Source of the DNA: Parvibaculaceae bacterium PLY_AMNH_Bact1
GTDB lineage: Bacteria > Pseudomonadota > Alphaproteobacteria > Parvibaculales > Parvibaculaceae
Reading direction: 5' to 3'
Assembly: GCA_032881465.1 (NCBI GenBank)
Contig: CP126168.1
Coordinates: 1,736,001-1,800,000 of the forward strand
DNA length: 64,000 nt
Part shown: one piece after another, positions 9,144 through 17,742 of the stretch
Numbering within the stretch: position 1 is the first letter of the stretch
How the letters are laid out: every line of letters begins with the position of its first letter
Program-made: the position numbers and the translations under genes
The notes under the pieces: model-generated
Databases searched by the model: none
Seen by the model: only the letters and a program-made list of their open reading frames with translations
Told to the model about the DNA's origin: nothing

Positions 9144-9163
9144 AGGCACCCATCATGGGTGCC
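9144..9163 (-). promoter_or_regulatory. Hairpin in the rplM leader
   Basis: The sequence GGCACCCAT and its inverted copy ATGGGTGCC face each other about one base apart, forming a nearly continuous 20-base palindrome 52 bases before the rplM ATG. It could be a leader hairpin, a terminator of the upstream thioesterase gene (no T run follows) or a protein site. Position in front of a ribosomal protein operon suggests control of rplM, but this is inference. Confidence 0.35.
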
Positions 9164-9273
9164 TGTTGGCGCGAGTTTTAGGGGAGCTCAATGCCCAAGT
9201 CAAACGGTTAAGTGGCGAAAAAGTGGAATAAATACAGCCGCTTAAAATGACGGTATCTATATACCTCAAATTT

Positions 9274-9720
9274 TCATCGATCTGGAGGAATGGAATAAGT
9301 AGAGGTCACATGAGCCACCGGGTCCTCCTCCTCACCCTCATTGAAGAGTGTCACCTCCCCCACAGCGAGCCTTTTGCCCAGTTTCAATAGCCTGCCCACT
9401 GCCAATAGGTCCTGAAGCCCCGGTTTCCGCAAGAAATTGATGTTGAGGTTGGTCGTTACCGCGAGTGCGACAGGCCCAATATGAGCCAGAATGACCGCAT
9501 ACATGGCGTGATCAGCCAGCGCCATCATGGTGGGCCCCGAAACCGTCCCCCCAGGGCGCAAGTTGACCTCAGACACCTTCCGGCGGATCAGAACCCGTCC
9601 TGGGGCGATCTCTTCCACCAAGGTCTCGTCCCCGGAAGCCCCCAAAGCCTGCGGAAATGCGTGAACAAAAAATTCCCGCAACTCCGCCACACTCATCACA
9701 GGTTCCAGACCGCTAGCCAT
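9274..9720 (-). CDS. PaaI-family hotdog thioesterase
   Basis: Predicted acyl-CoA thioesterase of 148 residues with a single hotdog domain. RPGGTVSGPTMMALADHAMY carries the helix region that holds the catalytic acid in this family, followed by NLNINFLRKPG. It lies upstream of rplM on the same strand, a conserved neighbour in alphaproteobacteria, and is divergent from an enoyl-CoA hydratase gene at 9920, which fits a role in acyl-CoA turnover. The natural substrate is unknown. Confidence 0.88.
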   Translation of the reverse strand: MASGLEPVMSVAELREFFVHAFPQALGASGDETLVEEIAPGRVLIRRKVSEVNLRPGGTVSGPTMMALADHAMYAVILAHIGPVALAVTTNLNINFLRKPGLQDLLAVGRLLKLGKRLAVGEVTLFNEGEEEDPVAHVTSTYSIPPDR

Positions 9721-9919
9721 TTTCTGCTCCTATGTTTTGGTCCGGACATTAAGGGCTGAACGAACCAGCCGCAAATGACTGTCGACGATTGAAGACGTTT
9801 CAGCCAAGCATCGTTTTAGTCGTTTGTCAGAACGCTCCCAGGAATGCGATGACGCCGCAAATTGAAGCCTGACGGAATCCCTTCTGCGCGATAACATTAG
9901 GAAAACCCAGGAGGGACGC

Positions 9920-10735
9920 ATGTCGGAAATTGCAGTAGTAGCGAAAGAGGAAGTCCTCCTGCGGGACGATTGCGAAGGCGTCACGACGCTGACACTCAAC
10001 CGTCCAAAGCAGCGCAATTCACTGTCGGAAGCTCTGATGGCCGCACTGACCTCGGAAATGACCGCTAATGCGGAGGACCCGTCTGTTCGCGTCGTTGTCC
10101 TTGCCGCCAATGGCCCTGTCTTCAGTGCAGGACATGACCTGAAAGAGTTGACAGCCGCCAGACAGAAGGAGGACCGTGGACGCAGCTACTACCAGGACAT
10201 CATGAAGCGCTGCTCCACCATGATGCTCTCCATCCTGCAGAACCCCAAACCGGTTATTGCAAAAGTTCAGGGAACGGCGACCGCTGCCGGGTGCCAACTG
10301 GTCGCCACCTGTGACCTGGCATTTGCCGCCGACGACGCACATTTTGCAACGCCGGGCGTGAACATCGGCCTCTTCTGCTCAACCCCCATGGTCGCCCTCT
10401 CCCGCAATGTGAGCCGCAAGCACGCGATGGAAATGCTTCTAAGCGGTGACATGGTGGATGCAGCCCACGCGGCTGAGATCGGATTGATCAATCGCGCCAT
10501 ATCATCAGAGACTCTGGACGCCGAAGTATCTGAGCTCGCAAGCAAGATCGCCTCCAAATCATCCATGACTGTGTCGATTGGCAAACGCGCCTTCTATGAC
10601 CAGTTAGAACTCGGCATCACGGATGCATATGCCTACACAAGCGAAGTCATGGTGAAAAACATGCTGACCCACGATGCCGAAGAAGGGGTCAACGCCTTCA
10701 TCGAAAAACGCGACCCAACCTGGGAAGACCGGTAA
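9920..10735 (+). CDS. Enoyl-CoA hydratase/isomerase family protein
   Basis: Crotonase-fold protein of 271 residues. [13 protein letters not shown] and AGHDLKEL form the first oxyanion-hole segment, and [19 protein letters not shown] the second. The usual first catalytic glutamate position reads ATAAGCQLV, without the acidic residue of classical hydratases, so the reaction may not be 2-trans-enoyl-CoA hydration; many mammalian ECHDC3-like relatives share this. GGAGGGACGC precedes the ATG. The CoA-binding protein gene follows after 7 bases, so they probably form one transcript. Confidence 0.85.
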   Translation: MSEIAVVAKEEVLLRDDCEGVTTLTLNRPKQRNSLSEALMAALTSEMTANAEDPSVRVVVLAANGPVFSAGHDLKELTAARQKEDRGRSYYQDIMKRCSTMMLSILQNPKPVIAKVQGTATAAGCQLVATCDLAFAADDAHFATPGVNIGLFCSTPMVALSRNVSRKHAMEMLLSGDMVDAAHAAEIGLINRAISSETLDAEVSELASKIASKSSMTVSIGKRAFYDQLELGITDAYAYTSEVMVKNMLTHDAEEGVNAFIEKRDPTWEDR

Positions 10736-10742
10736 CACACCC

Positions 10743-11174
10743 ATGACCGCTTTGGACTACAGCCCGTCACACCTCACACAAATTCTTCGCGAAACAAAAA
10801 CAATTGCGCTGGTCGGCGCAAGCGATAAGGAACACAGAGCCAGCTATAACGTCATGAAATATATGCTAGCCAAAGGCTACAACGTCATCCCAGTCAGCCC
10901 ACGCCTTGCAGGAAAGGAACTACTGGGACAACAAGCCGTCGCTTCTCTTGCCGAAATTCCACACCCGGTCGACATGGTAGATATTTTCAGGAACTCAGAA
11001 GATGCAGGTGGTGTGACCGACGAAGCCATTTCAATAGGAGCAAAAACCGTTTGGATGCAGCTGGAAATCATAAACGAAGCTGCCGCACGGCGAGCAGAAG
11101 CAGCCGGATTGACCGTGATCATGGACCGCTGCCCAAAGATTGAATATGAGCGCCTCTCTATAGAGGACAAATGA
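10743..11174 (+). CDS. CoA-binding (YccU-type) protein
   Basis: Small Rossmann-fold CoA-binding domain protein, 143 residues from the ATG at 10743, which lies 7 bases after the enoyl-CoA hydratase stop; an open extension upstream inside that gene is not credible. [16 protein letters not shown] is the nucleotide-binding loop, and VSPRLAG, VDMVDIF and WMQLEI are family hallmarks. Function in the family is poorly defined; binding of CoA or acyl-CoA is expected from the fold. It lies just upstream of metY. Confidence 0.88.
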   Translation: MTALDYSPSHLTQILRETKTIALVGASDKEHRASYNVMKYMLAKGYNVIPVSPRLAGKELLGQQAVASLAEIPHPVDMVDIFRNSEDAGGVTDEAISIGAKTVWMQLEIINEAAARRAEAAGLTVIMDRCPKIEYERLSIEDK

Positions 11175-11211
11175 GCGAACCGACGACCTTCACCAAGACC
11201 TTCTAAAATCA

Positions 11212-11250
11212 GTGCGCCCAATGTGCTTATAAATAGGGCGCCCCCACACA
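11212..11250 (+). promoter_or_regulatory. Hairpin with possible pseudoknot before metY
   Basis: GCGCCC (11214-11219) pairs with GGGCGC (11236-11241) across a 16-base loop, and TGTG in the loop could pair with CACA just after the stem, which would give an H-type pseudoknot ending 19 bases before the metY start. Sulfur-metabolism genes in alphaproteobacteria often carry small SAM-sensing pseudoknots, but the bases here do not match the SAM-II or SAM/SAH consensus I know. TATAAAT in the loop might instead be a promoter -10 box. Confidence 0.25.
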
Positions 11251-11268
11251 AACAAACAGGGATACAAA

Positions 11269-12543
11269 ATGAGCGACTACGGTTTTGACACATTGGCCAT
11301 TCATGCAGGGGCGGCGCCAGACCCAACAACGGGCGCACGCACGACGCCAATCTATCAGACGACATCCTTTGTCTTTGATGACACAGACCATGCTGCCAGC
11401 CTTTTTGATCTGCAGGCCTTCGGCAACATCTACACCCGCATCACCAACCCGACGACGGCGGTTCTGGAAGAACGTGTCGCTACCCTCGAAGGAGGCGTTG
11501 CTGCCCTTGCGACTGCATCCGGCCACGCAGCCCAGCTGATTGCCTTCCACACGCTGATGCAGCCCGGCGATCATTTTGTGGCGGCTCGCCAACTTTATGG
11601 TGGCTCCATCACCCAGTTTGGCGTCTCCTTCCAAAAGTTTGACTGGCATGTCGACTGGGCTGACGTGACGGACCCGGCATCCATCAAAGCCGCCATTGGC
11701 CCCAAGACCAAAGCCGTGTTTATTGAAAGCATTGCAAACCCAGGTGGTCTGGTAACCGACATTGCGGCAATTGCAGACATTGCCCATGAAGCCGGCATTC
11801 CACTTATCGTCGACAACACATTGGCCTCCCCCTATCTCTGCAAACCATTGTCGCATGGCGCAGACATTGTGCTTCACTCAGCCACCAAGTTTCTTGGTGG
11901 CCACGGCAACTCCATGGGCGGCATTATCGTAGATGGCGGCAAGTTCGACTGGTCGGCGTCAGATAAATACCCCTCTCTCTCCCAGCCCAATGACGGCTAT
12001 CACGGGATGAAACTTCACGAGACCTTCGGAGAAATCGCATTCGCGATTGCCTGCCGCGTCATCGGCCTGCGGGATCTGGGCCCGGCTATCTCGCCAACAA
12101 ACGCATTCATGATCATCACAGGCATTGAGACCCTGCACTTGCGCATGCCCCGCCATTGCGAGAACGCACTCAAGGTTGCCGAATACCTGAAAGCCCATGA
12201 GGCGGTCAGCTGGGTGTCCTATGCAGGCCTTGCAGATGATCCAAGCCACGATCTGATGAAAAAATATTCGCCAAAGGGTGCGGGCAGCGTGTTCACCTTC
12301 GGTGTCAAAGGCGGTTATGACGCTGGCGTTAAACTGGCGAACAATGTGAACCTGCTGAGCTTGCTCGCCAATGTGGGCGATACGCGGAGCCTCATTATCC
12401 ACCCATCATCGACAACGCACCGGCAATTGACCGAAGAACAGCAGAAAGCAGCAGGCGCCGGACCGGACGTTGTGCGTCTTTCAGTGGGTCTGGAAGATGC
12501 AGCGGACATCATTGCCGATCTCGATCAGGCCCTGTCAGCCTAA
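11269..12543 (+). CDS. metY: O-acetylhomoserine aminocarboxypropyltransferase (sulfhydrylase)
   Basis: PLP enzyme that makes homocysteine from O-acetylhomoserine and sulfide, the direct sulfhydrylation route to methionine. The protein is 424 residues, the length of MetY and longer than cystathionine synthases. The PLP lysine is K207 in HSATKFLGGHGNSMGG; YTRITNPTTAVLEERVATLEGG and VDNTLASPYLCKPLSHGAD are class signatures. AGGGATACAAA precedes the ATG. Substrate preference between O-acetyl and O-succinylhomoserine is not certain, but length and sequence favour O-acetylhomoserine. It works downstream of hom (526-1827). Confidence 0.93.
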   Translation: MSDYGFDTLAIHAGAAPDPTTGARTTPIYQTTSFVFDDTDHAASLFDLQAFGNIYTRITNPTTAVLEERVATLEGGVAALATASGHAAQLIAFHTLMQPGDHFVAARQLYGGSITQFGVSFQKFDWHVDWADVTDPASIKAAIGPKTKAVFIESIANPGGLVTDIAAIADIAHEAGIPLIVDNTLASPYLCKPLSHGADIVLHSATKFLGGHGNSMGGIIVDGGKFDWSASDKYPSLSQPNDGYHGMKLHETFGEIAFAIACRVIGLRDLGPAISPTNAFMIITGIETLHLRMPRHCENALKVAEYLKAHEAVSWVSYAGLADDPSHDLMKKYSPKGAGSVFTFGVKGGYDAGVKLANNVNLLSLLANVGDTRSLIIHPSSTTHRQLTEEQQKAAGAGPDVVRLSVGLEDAADIIADLDQALSA

Positions 12544-12577
12544 TCGTGTCCGCTTAAGAAACAAGCGACGAGCCGCG

Positions 12578-13642
12578 TCAACGCGTGGCTCGTCCGATGG
12601 TCTGAAGATGGAAAAGAGCGACGCTCAACAGCAGCACTGCACCTGCCTGATGAAGCAGTGCAACCTCAACCCGAGTGACCGTCAGGATTGTCGCGATCCC
12701 GAGAAACACCTGAGCGAGCAATGCCGCAAGCAACCAGTGGCCCGTCTTTTGGATTGCCGGCTCCGCGTGGTTGAGATTCCAATAATGCCAGCCGACAAGC
12801 ACCAGCAGTGCGTAGGCAAACATCCGATGATTGAACTGTACAGTCCGAACATCATCAAAGGCACTCGCCCAGATTGAATCGAGCGGATAAAGGTGCCTGG
12901 GAATAAAGGCCCCGTCCATCAGCGGCCATGTATTGAAGATGAAGCCGGCATTCAGGCCAGCAACAAAAGCACCAAGAATGACCTGGATGAAAATCGCAAT
13001 GACGACGATGGCCGCCCCCAATTCAATCCCTTTAAAACTGATGGGTTTCGGCAATTCGCAGCGCCAAAGAGCGGTAACAAACCAGAACATGTAGCCATAG
13101 ACAAAGAAAGCAAGGCTGAGATGTGCGGCAAGTCGGTACTGGCTCACGTCAACCCGCTCGGTCAGTCCGCTCATCACCATGTACCAGCCAAGCGCCCCCT
13201 GCAGACCACCAAGCACAAACATCGCAGCAAGATGCGGCAGCAATGGTCGCTCTATCCGTTTGGTGAAATAGAAATAAACAAAGGGCACAAGGAACGCGAG
13301 CCCAACCAGCCGTCCTAAGAGCCGATGCCCCCATTCCCACCAATAGATGGTCTTGAACTCATCCAGGCTCATGCCCCGGTTGATCCGGATGTACTCTGGG
13401 ATCTGCTTGTACTTCTCGAATTCTTCTTCCCAGACTTCCTGGCTGAGAGGAGGAATAGCGCCGGTCACTGGCTTCCACTCGGTGATCGAGAGTCCGCTGT
13501 CGGTAAGCCGCGTCGCGCCGCCAACAACGACCATGCCTGCCACCAGGCCACAGATCACGAACAGCCAAATGGCAATCGAACGCCGGGCGGCGACCTGCCG
13601 GTCCGTTGTTTCTGCTGAAGTCTGAATATCTGTCGCTGTCAT
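12578..13642 (-). CDS. ctaA: Heme A synthase
   Basis: Inner-membrane COX15/CtaA protein that oxidises the C8 methyl of heme O to give heme A for aa3-type cytochrome oxidase. From the ATG at 13642 it has 354 residues and eight predicted membrane helices. GGATRLTDSGLSITEWKPV and YWWEWGHRLLGR are signature segments, the latter bearing a heme-ligand histidine; NHRMFAYALL and LLHQAGAVLLL carry further conserved histidines. An in-frame ATG at 13687 would add 15 unlikely residues. It implies an aa3 oxidase elsewhere. Convergent with metY and divergent from DUF2842. Confidence 0.94.
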   Translation of the reverse strand: MTATDIQTSAETTDRQVAARRSIAIWLFVICGLVAGMVVVGGATRLTDSGLSITEWKPVTGAIPPLSQEVWEEEFEKYKQIPEYIRINRGMSLDEFKTIYWWEWGHRLLGRLVGLAFLVPFVYFYFTKRIERPLLPHLAAMFVLGGLQGALGWYMVMSGLTERVDVSQYRLAAHLSLAFFVYGYMFWFVTALWRCELPKPISFKGIELGAAIVVIAIFIQVILGAFVAGLNAGFIFNTWPLMDGAFIPRHLYPLDSIWASAFDDVRTVQFNHRMFAYALLVLVGWHYWNLNHAEPAIQKTGHWLLAALLAQVFLGIATILTVTRVEVALLHQAGAVLLLSVALFHLQTIGRATR

Positions 13643-13771
13643 AATCCAATGACATAGCGCGGGCGCCGCTTTCCAACAAGTCAGCAAGACACCTTAAGCC
13701 GACGCGACTTCTCGCCACACCTTGGCGAGCGCAGCTGAATGCCGTAGGAAGATCATAAATGGAGAGCCAAA

Positions 13772-14014
13772 ATGGATAGTGAGCCCTACAAAACGCCCTT
13801 TTTGCCGATCGGAGTTCGCAAACTACTGGGAACAGTCATCATTCTGGTGGGTTTGACGGCCTATACGCTCGCTGCCGTTTGGGTGGCAGTCGATGTCCTA
13901 CCAGAGCACTGGGCGGTCCAGCTCATTTTTTATCCGATCGCTGGCATCGCCTGGGCATTCCCCGTCAAACCGCTCATTGACTGGATGCAACGCCCCGACA
14001 AACTGACCAACTGA
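13772..14014 (+). CDS. DUF2842 small membrane protein
   Basis: An 80-residue protein with two predicted membrane helices (LGTVIILVGLTAYTLAAVW and LIFYPIAGIAWAFPV), matching the DUF2842 family found next to ctaA in alphaproteobacteria. Function is unknown. GGAGAGCC lies before the ATG. The last codons KLTN and the stop TGA are formed by the first and second copies of an 8-base tandem repeat that continues for another 80 bases, so repeat length does not change the protein unless fewer than two copies remain. Confidence 0.82.
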   Translation: MDSEPYKTPFLPIGVRKLLGTVIILVGLTAYTLAAVWVAVDVLPEHWAVQLIFYPIAGIAWAFPVKPLIDWMQRPDKLTN

Positions 14015-14096
14015 CCAACTGACCAACTGACCAACTGACCAACTGACCAACTGACCAACTGACCAACTGACCAACTGACCAACTGACCAACTGACC
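14001..14096. repeat. Perfect tandem array, 12 copies of AACTGACC
   Basis: Twelve identical 8-base units run without error from inside the last codons of the DUF2842 gene to just short of a small convergent frame. Because 8 is not a multiple of 3, each forward frame meets a TGA within 24 bases, while the reverse strand (GGTCAGTT) is open in all frames. The lack of any mismatch points to recent slippage expansion. Confidence 0.98.
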
Positions 14097-14098
14097 CT

Positions 14099-14191
14099 TC
14101 AGTCGAAGCGACCGAATGTCATTTTGTTGAGAATCGCCATAACAGCGATGAAAGCGACAATGGCGTAAATTGCAGTCATTGGATGTTCCAT
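14099..14191 (-). CDS. Possible 30-residue single-span membrane protein
   Basis: A short frame starting ATGGAACATCC encodes MEHPMTAIYAIVAF, then IAVMAILNKMTFGRFD, which is one hydrophobic helix with a polar start and a basic end, like many small membrane proteins of respiratory complexes. It is convergent with DUF2842 and its stop lies 3 bases from the tandem repeat. An internal ATG at 14179 is an alternative start. No good ribosome site is seen, and I cannot name a family, so this is a candidate only. Confidence 0.4.
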   Translation of the reverse strand: MEHPMTAIYAIVAFIAVMAILNKMTFGRFD

Positions 14192-14301
14192 TCAGTAAAT
14201 TTCGTCTGCCCGCTTCGGGCGTGGCCGGACAATGCCTCACCGGTTCTTTTCTGTCTAGCCACCTCTATCCAGGCATCTTGGTAACCAACAGGGGCAAATC
14301 G

Positions 14302-14345
14302 AAAAAGCCGCCTCCCCAAATACGAAAATGGAAGAGACGGCTTTC
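14302..14345 (-). terminator. Terminator of tRNA-Pro
   Basis: Arms AAAGCCGCCTC and GAGACGGCTTT pair with one bulged position around a loop of about 18 bases, and in the tRNA direction the second arm runs into TTTTT. It begins 6 bases past the CCA end of the tRNA, the expected place for an intrinsic terminator. Confidence 0.75.
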
Positions 14346-14350
14346 TACAT

Positions 14351-14427
14351 TGGTCGGAGCGGCGGGATTTGAACCCACGACCCCTTGTCCCCCAGACAAG
14401 TGCGCTACCGGGCTGCGCTACGCTCCG
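14351..14427 (-). tRNA. tRNA-Pro (anticodon GGG)
   Basis: A 77-base cloverleaf on the minus strand. The acceptor arm CGGAGCG pairs with CGCTCCG, the anticodon stem CTTGT/ACAAG encloses the loop CTGGGGG giving anticodon GGG, and the T arm contains GGTTCAAATCC. The CCA end is encoded. It reads CCC and CCU proline codons. Confidence 0.97.
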
Positions 14428-14537
14428 TCATTTCTTCAAAGGCAATGGAGGGTGGTCCTCAGAAGGAGCGGCACTATAGAGCCGCCCTCTTCACCAATCA
14501 ACGGGCCACGCCGTCGAAAAATGTGTTTTCCAGAGAA

Positions 14538-15029
14538 CTATTCGCTAGACGACTCTTCCTCGTCGACGTCCGCGTCCAGATCAGCTTTCAAAGCTTCAAG
14601 ACGGCGCGCAATACCTGACAATATCGACTTAGCGGTTCGGTCAAGGCCGTATTCTTGGCCCTCAGTTTCGGACGTCTCATCACCCCCCCGCTCGACGACG
14701 GTCCTGGCTATACCAGCGACGGAATCATCATTCGCAGCCCGGCCCGTCTCCATAACAAACCGCACACCCTGATCACGGAAGACCTTTTGAACACCTTTGA
14801 TTGTGTATCCATCCTTGTAGAGCAGCGCACGCACGCCCCGCAGAAGATCCACATCTTCGGGGCGATAATATCGACGACCGCCGCCGCGCTTCAGAGGCTT
14901 GATCTGCGCAAACTTACTTTCCCAAAAACGCAAAACGTGTTGAGGCACATCCAGCTCCGCCGCAACTTCGCTGATCGTCCGAAAGGCATCGGGCGATTTT
15001 CGCGGGCTTGTTGTCTCAATCACGGTCAT
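14538..15029 (-). CDS. MerR-family regulator next to ihfA
   Basis: DNA-binding protein of 163 residues. A MerR-type winged helix occupies about residues 15-85 ([20 protein letters not shown], then [18 protein letters not shown]). The C-terminal half is acidic and without the cysteines of metal-sensing MerR members, ending in [10 protein letters not shown]. This is the MerR gene that follows ihfA in many alphaproteobacteria; its target is not established. It ends 110 bases before tRNA-Pro and is 48 bases downstream of ihfA, so co-transcription is likely. Confidence 0.9.
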   Translation of the reverse strand: MTVIETTSPRKSPDAFRTISEVAAELDVPQHVLRFWESKFAQIKPLKRGGGRRYYRPEDVDLLRGVRALLYKDGYTIKGVQKVFRDQGVRFVMETGRAANDDSVAGIARTVVERGGDETSETEGQEYGLDRTAKSILSGIARRLEALKADLDADVDEEESSSE

Positions 15030-15077
15030 TTTAAATGATTGCGCTTTTTCTTGGAGATAGGGGTCAATCTGCCTTTC

Positions 15078-15449
15078 CTAATCGGCAGCTTGATCGGCCG
15101 ACCCAGTTGAGCTGACTCCTGAAAGGCTCGCACCTGCAGCCTTTGCGACGGTCAGCGCTTTGTTGATCTGCTCTTTCAAAACATGGCTTGGACGAAATAC
15201 GAGCACGCGACGCGGTTTGATGGGCACCTCTTCACCGGTTTTTGGATTCCTGCCCATCCGGCCACCTTTTTGGCGAACAGAAAAAGACCCAAAAGAAGAA
15301 AGCTTTACAGTCTCGCCCTCAGACAGACTGTCACCAATAGCGGTCAGCACAGATTCAACAAGATCCGCTGACTCGTTCCGTGACAAGCCGACTTCCTGAT
15401 AGACCGCTTCGCTCAAATGAGCGCGCGTAATTGTTTGCCCCATGACCAT
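15078..15449 (-). CDS. ihfA: Integration host factor subunit alpha
   Basis: HU/IHF-family DNA-bending protein, 123 residues, somewhat longer than the usual 99-105 because of an Ala/Ser-rich C-terminal tail. [27 protein letters not shown] and [17 protein letters not shown] contain the beta-arm and the DNA-intercalating proline context. The beta partner is not in this window. It lies between fabH and a MerR gene as in related genomes. An upstream TTGACG followed 17 bases later by TACCTT is a weak promoter candidate. Confidence 0.95.
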   Translation of the reverse strand: MVMGQTITRAHLSEAVYQEVGLSRNESADLVESVLTAIGDSLSEGETVKLSSFGSFSVRQKGGRMGRNPKTGEEVPIKPRRVLVFRPSHVLKEQINKALTVAKAAGASLSGVSSTGSADQAAD

Positions 15450-15564
15450 CCTCTCGCGTTGTCACAAAAGGTAGGCCAGCGGAATTATCCCGTCAATATC
15501 AATGAGATGGGGGGAACTTCTTACTTAGAATGTTGTGTCGAATTTGACGCGTTTAGGAAAAACG

Positions 15565-16542
15565 CTACCAACGAACTAGGGCCGAACCCCATGTGAAACC
15601 ACCGCCCATTGCCTCTAGCAAGACCAGATCGCCCCGTTTGATACGACCATCAGCAACAGCCACGCTTAAAGCGAGGGGAACTGAAGCAGCAGAGGTGTTT
15701 CCATGCTCCCCCACAGTCATCACCACCTTTTCCGGTGGCAGGCCGATTCGCTTCGCCGTCCCATCCAAAATGCGTTTATTCGCCTGGTGCGGTACAAACC
15801 AATCAATATCGTCAATGGTCAGGTTAGTGGCTTCCAAAGCCTCATTGATTACATCTGCAATATTCACCACTGCATGTCTAAACACGTCTCGCCCAACCAT
15901 CCGGACATGACCGGTAGTCTGAGTCGAGGATGGACCTCCATCAACGTAGAGCTTCTCCTTGTGCCGACCATCACTATGAAGATGCGCGGTCAGGACACCG
16001 CGGTCCTCAATAGTCCCCTTACCTTCCTGCGCTTGGAGGACAACAGCCCCCGCCCCATCGCCAAAGAGGACGCAGGTTGTGCGGTCTTCAAAGTCAAGCA
16101 ACCTGGAAAAAGTCTCAGCACCAATCACCAGCGCATTCTTGAACTGCCCGGCCTTGAGGAAGTTGTCAGCCGTTGACAGGCCAAAGACAAAGCCCGAACA
16201 AACCGCCTGCAGATCGAACGCCGCCCCATGATGAATTCCAAGCTCAGCTTGAACCGTCGTCGAGGTTGCAGGAAACGTATTGTCCGGCGTCGTCGTCGCC
16301 ATCACGATCAGATCAATGTCCTGAGCATCAACACCAGCATGCGCTAGTGCTGCCTTGGCAGCTGCGAGTGCCAAATCAGATGTCTTCTCACCATCTTCCG
16401 CCATATGGCGCTGACGAATACCAGAGCGCTCAACGATCCATTCGTCGCTGGTATCAACGATTTTGGACAAATCATCGTTTGTGACGATTTTTTTGGGAAG
16501 ATAAGAACCAACGCCTGTAATCACGCTTCTTGGCACACTCAC
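15565..16542 (-). CDS. fabH: Beta-ketoacyl-ACP synthase III
   Basis: Starts type II fatty acid synthesis by condensing acetyl-CoA with malonyl-ACP. The protein is 325 residues. The catalytic cysteine is C115 in [12 protein letters not shown]; the histidine is in [11 protein letters not shown] and the asparagine in [11 protein letters not shown]. Its ATG overlaps the plsX stop by 4 bases (ATGA), indicating translational coupling. Confidence 0.97.
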   Translation of the reverse strand: MSVPRSVITGVGSYLPKKIVTNDDLSKIVDTSDEWIVERSGIRQRHMAEDGEKTSDLALAAAKAALAHAGVDAQDIDLIVMATTTPDNTFPATSTTVQAELGIHHGAAFDLQAVCSGFVFGLSTADNFLKAGQFKNALVIGAETFSRLLDFEDRTTCVLFGDGAGAVVLQAQEGKGTIEDRGVLTAHLHSDGRHKEKLYVDGGPSSTQTTGHVRMVGRDVFRHAVVNIADVINEALEATNLTIDDIDWFVPHQANKRILDGTAKRIGLPPEKVVMTVGEHGNTSAASVPLALSVAVADGRIKRGDLVLLEAMGGGFTWGSALVRW

Positions 16543-17603
16543 GACGCAACAACCTCACCCTGACCTGCTTCTACCCGATCGCTCCACTCAGCGATCACAT
16601 CAAGATCTGCAGCAATTTTTGAAACCAGGTCCGCAGACGACACATCAACAGCCAGGTCAATGGCTGACGCAATACCCGCTTCGTTTGCGCCACCATGACT
16701 CTTCACCACCAGGCCATTCAGACCCATAAACAATCCACCATTGTGAACATTGGGATCGAGCCGATCGCGCAGCATGTTGAAAGCCGTTTGGGCCAGAAGA
16801 TATCCCAGCTTACTGAAAATCGACTTGGACATAGATTCACGCAGATAGGTACTGATCAGACGCGCCGTACCTTCAGCGGTCTTCAATGCAACATTGCCAG
16901 TAAAGCCATCGGTCACAACAACATCCACTGTCCCTTTGGCAATATCGTCGCCTTCAATAAATCCATGAAAATGAATGGGCAGATTAGCCTCGCGAAGCAT
17001 CTGAGCAGCGGCTTTAACCGATTCCGTCCCCTTCATCTCTTCTTCGCCGATATTCAACAAACCAACACTGGGTTTGTCGCGTCCAAACAGGACACGGGCA
17101 TAGGCTTCACCCATTACCGCAAATTGGACCATCTGTTTTTCATCCGGGCCGATCGTTGCACCGCAATCGAGCATCACACTCTCGCCGCGAATTGTGGGGA
17201 TAAGCGCCGCAAGGGCTGGCCGGTCAATGTGCGACATGGTCTTGAGCAGAACCTTCGACATCGCCATCAGGGCGCCAGTATTGCCCGCGGACATGGCTGC
17301 CTGCGCATCGCCCTGCTTTACCGCATCAATCGCGCGCCACATGCTGCTGGTTTTGCGCCCGCGCCGAAGAGCCTGACTCGGCTTATCGTCCATCGAGATA
17401 GCGACGTCTGTATGAACAACCGTGCTGACGTCAGCCAGCCGCGGTTCTTTGTCGAGTTCAGCCTGGATCTTTGCTTCATCACCAAAAATCAGAAAACGGA
17501 CTTCCGGGTGCCGCACACGGGCAATCTCTGCCCCGGGGATCACCACAGACGGGCCGATATCTCCGCCCATCCCGTCAAGTGCAATTGTTAGGTCACGCGC
17601 CAA
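16539..17603 (-). CDS. plsX: Phosphate acyltransferase PlsX
   Basis: Converts acyl-ACP to acyl-phosphate for the PlsY route of phosphatidic acid synthesis; a peripheral inner-membrane enzyme. At 354 residues it is of normal length. [18 protein letters not shown] at the N-terminus, [10 protein letters not shown] and [17 protein letters not shown] are conserved family segments. rpmF, which precedes plsX in many bacteria, is not present in the 139 bases upstream; DUF177 comes next instead, as usual in this class. Confidence 0.97.
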   Translation of the reverse strand: MARDLTIALDGMGGDIGPSVVIPGAEIARVRHPEVRFLIFGDEAKIQAELDKEPRLADVSTVVHTDVAISMDDKPSQALRRGRKTSSMWRAIDAVKQGDAQAAMSAGNTGALMAMSKVLLKTMSHIDRPALAALIPTIRGESVMLDCGATIGPDEKQMVQFAVMGEAYARVLFGRDKPSVGLLNIGEEEMKGTESVKAAAQMLREANLPIHFHGFIEGDDIAKGTVDVVVTDGFTGNVALKTAEGTARLISTYLRESMSKSIFSKLGYLLAQTAFNMLRDRLDPNVHNGGLFMGLNGLVVKSHGGANEAGIASAIDLAVDVSSADLVSKIAADLDVIAEWSDRVEAGQGEVVAS

Positions 17604-17742
17604 ATCTTGGTTTTCCCAATTCTTGGTTTCGATTGCCCAGTCTTTGGTCCATCAACCCCAGGCGGTCAGACAATACCCAGTCTCCCCACTGAAACAACAG
17701 TTAATAGGTAGGGGATCATTCGCCGTAGCGCCAGTATGGGCG

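Noticed and set aside
13974-14240. An 88-codon minus-strand frame with repeated QLVSWSVG units
   Set aside because: It exists only because the octamer array has no stop on that strand; the rest has no family features and it overlaps the more plausible small frame and DUF2842.
17604-17742. Possible rpmF (L32) gene before plsX
   Set aside because: I checked the 139 bases on the minus strand and found no L32-like frame; rpmF is usually elsewhere in alphaproteobacteria.
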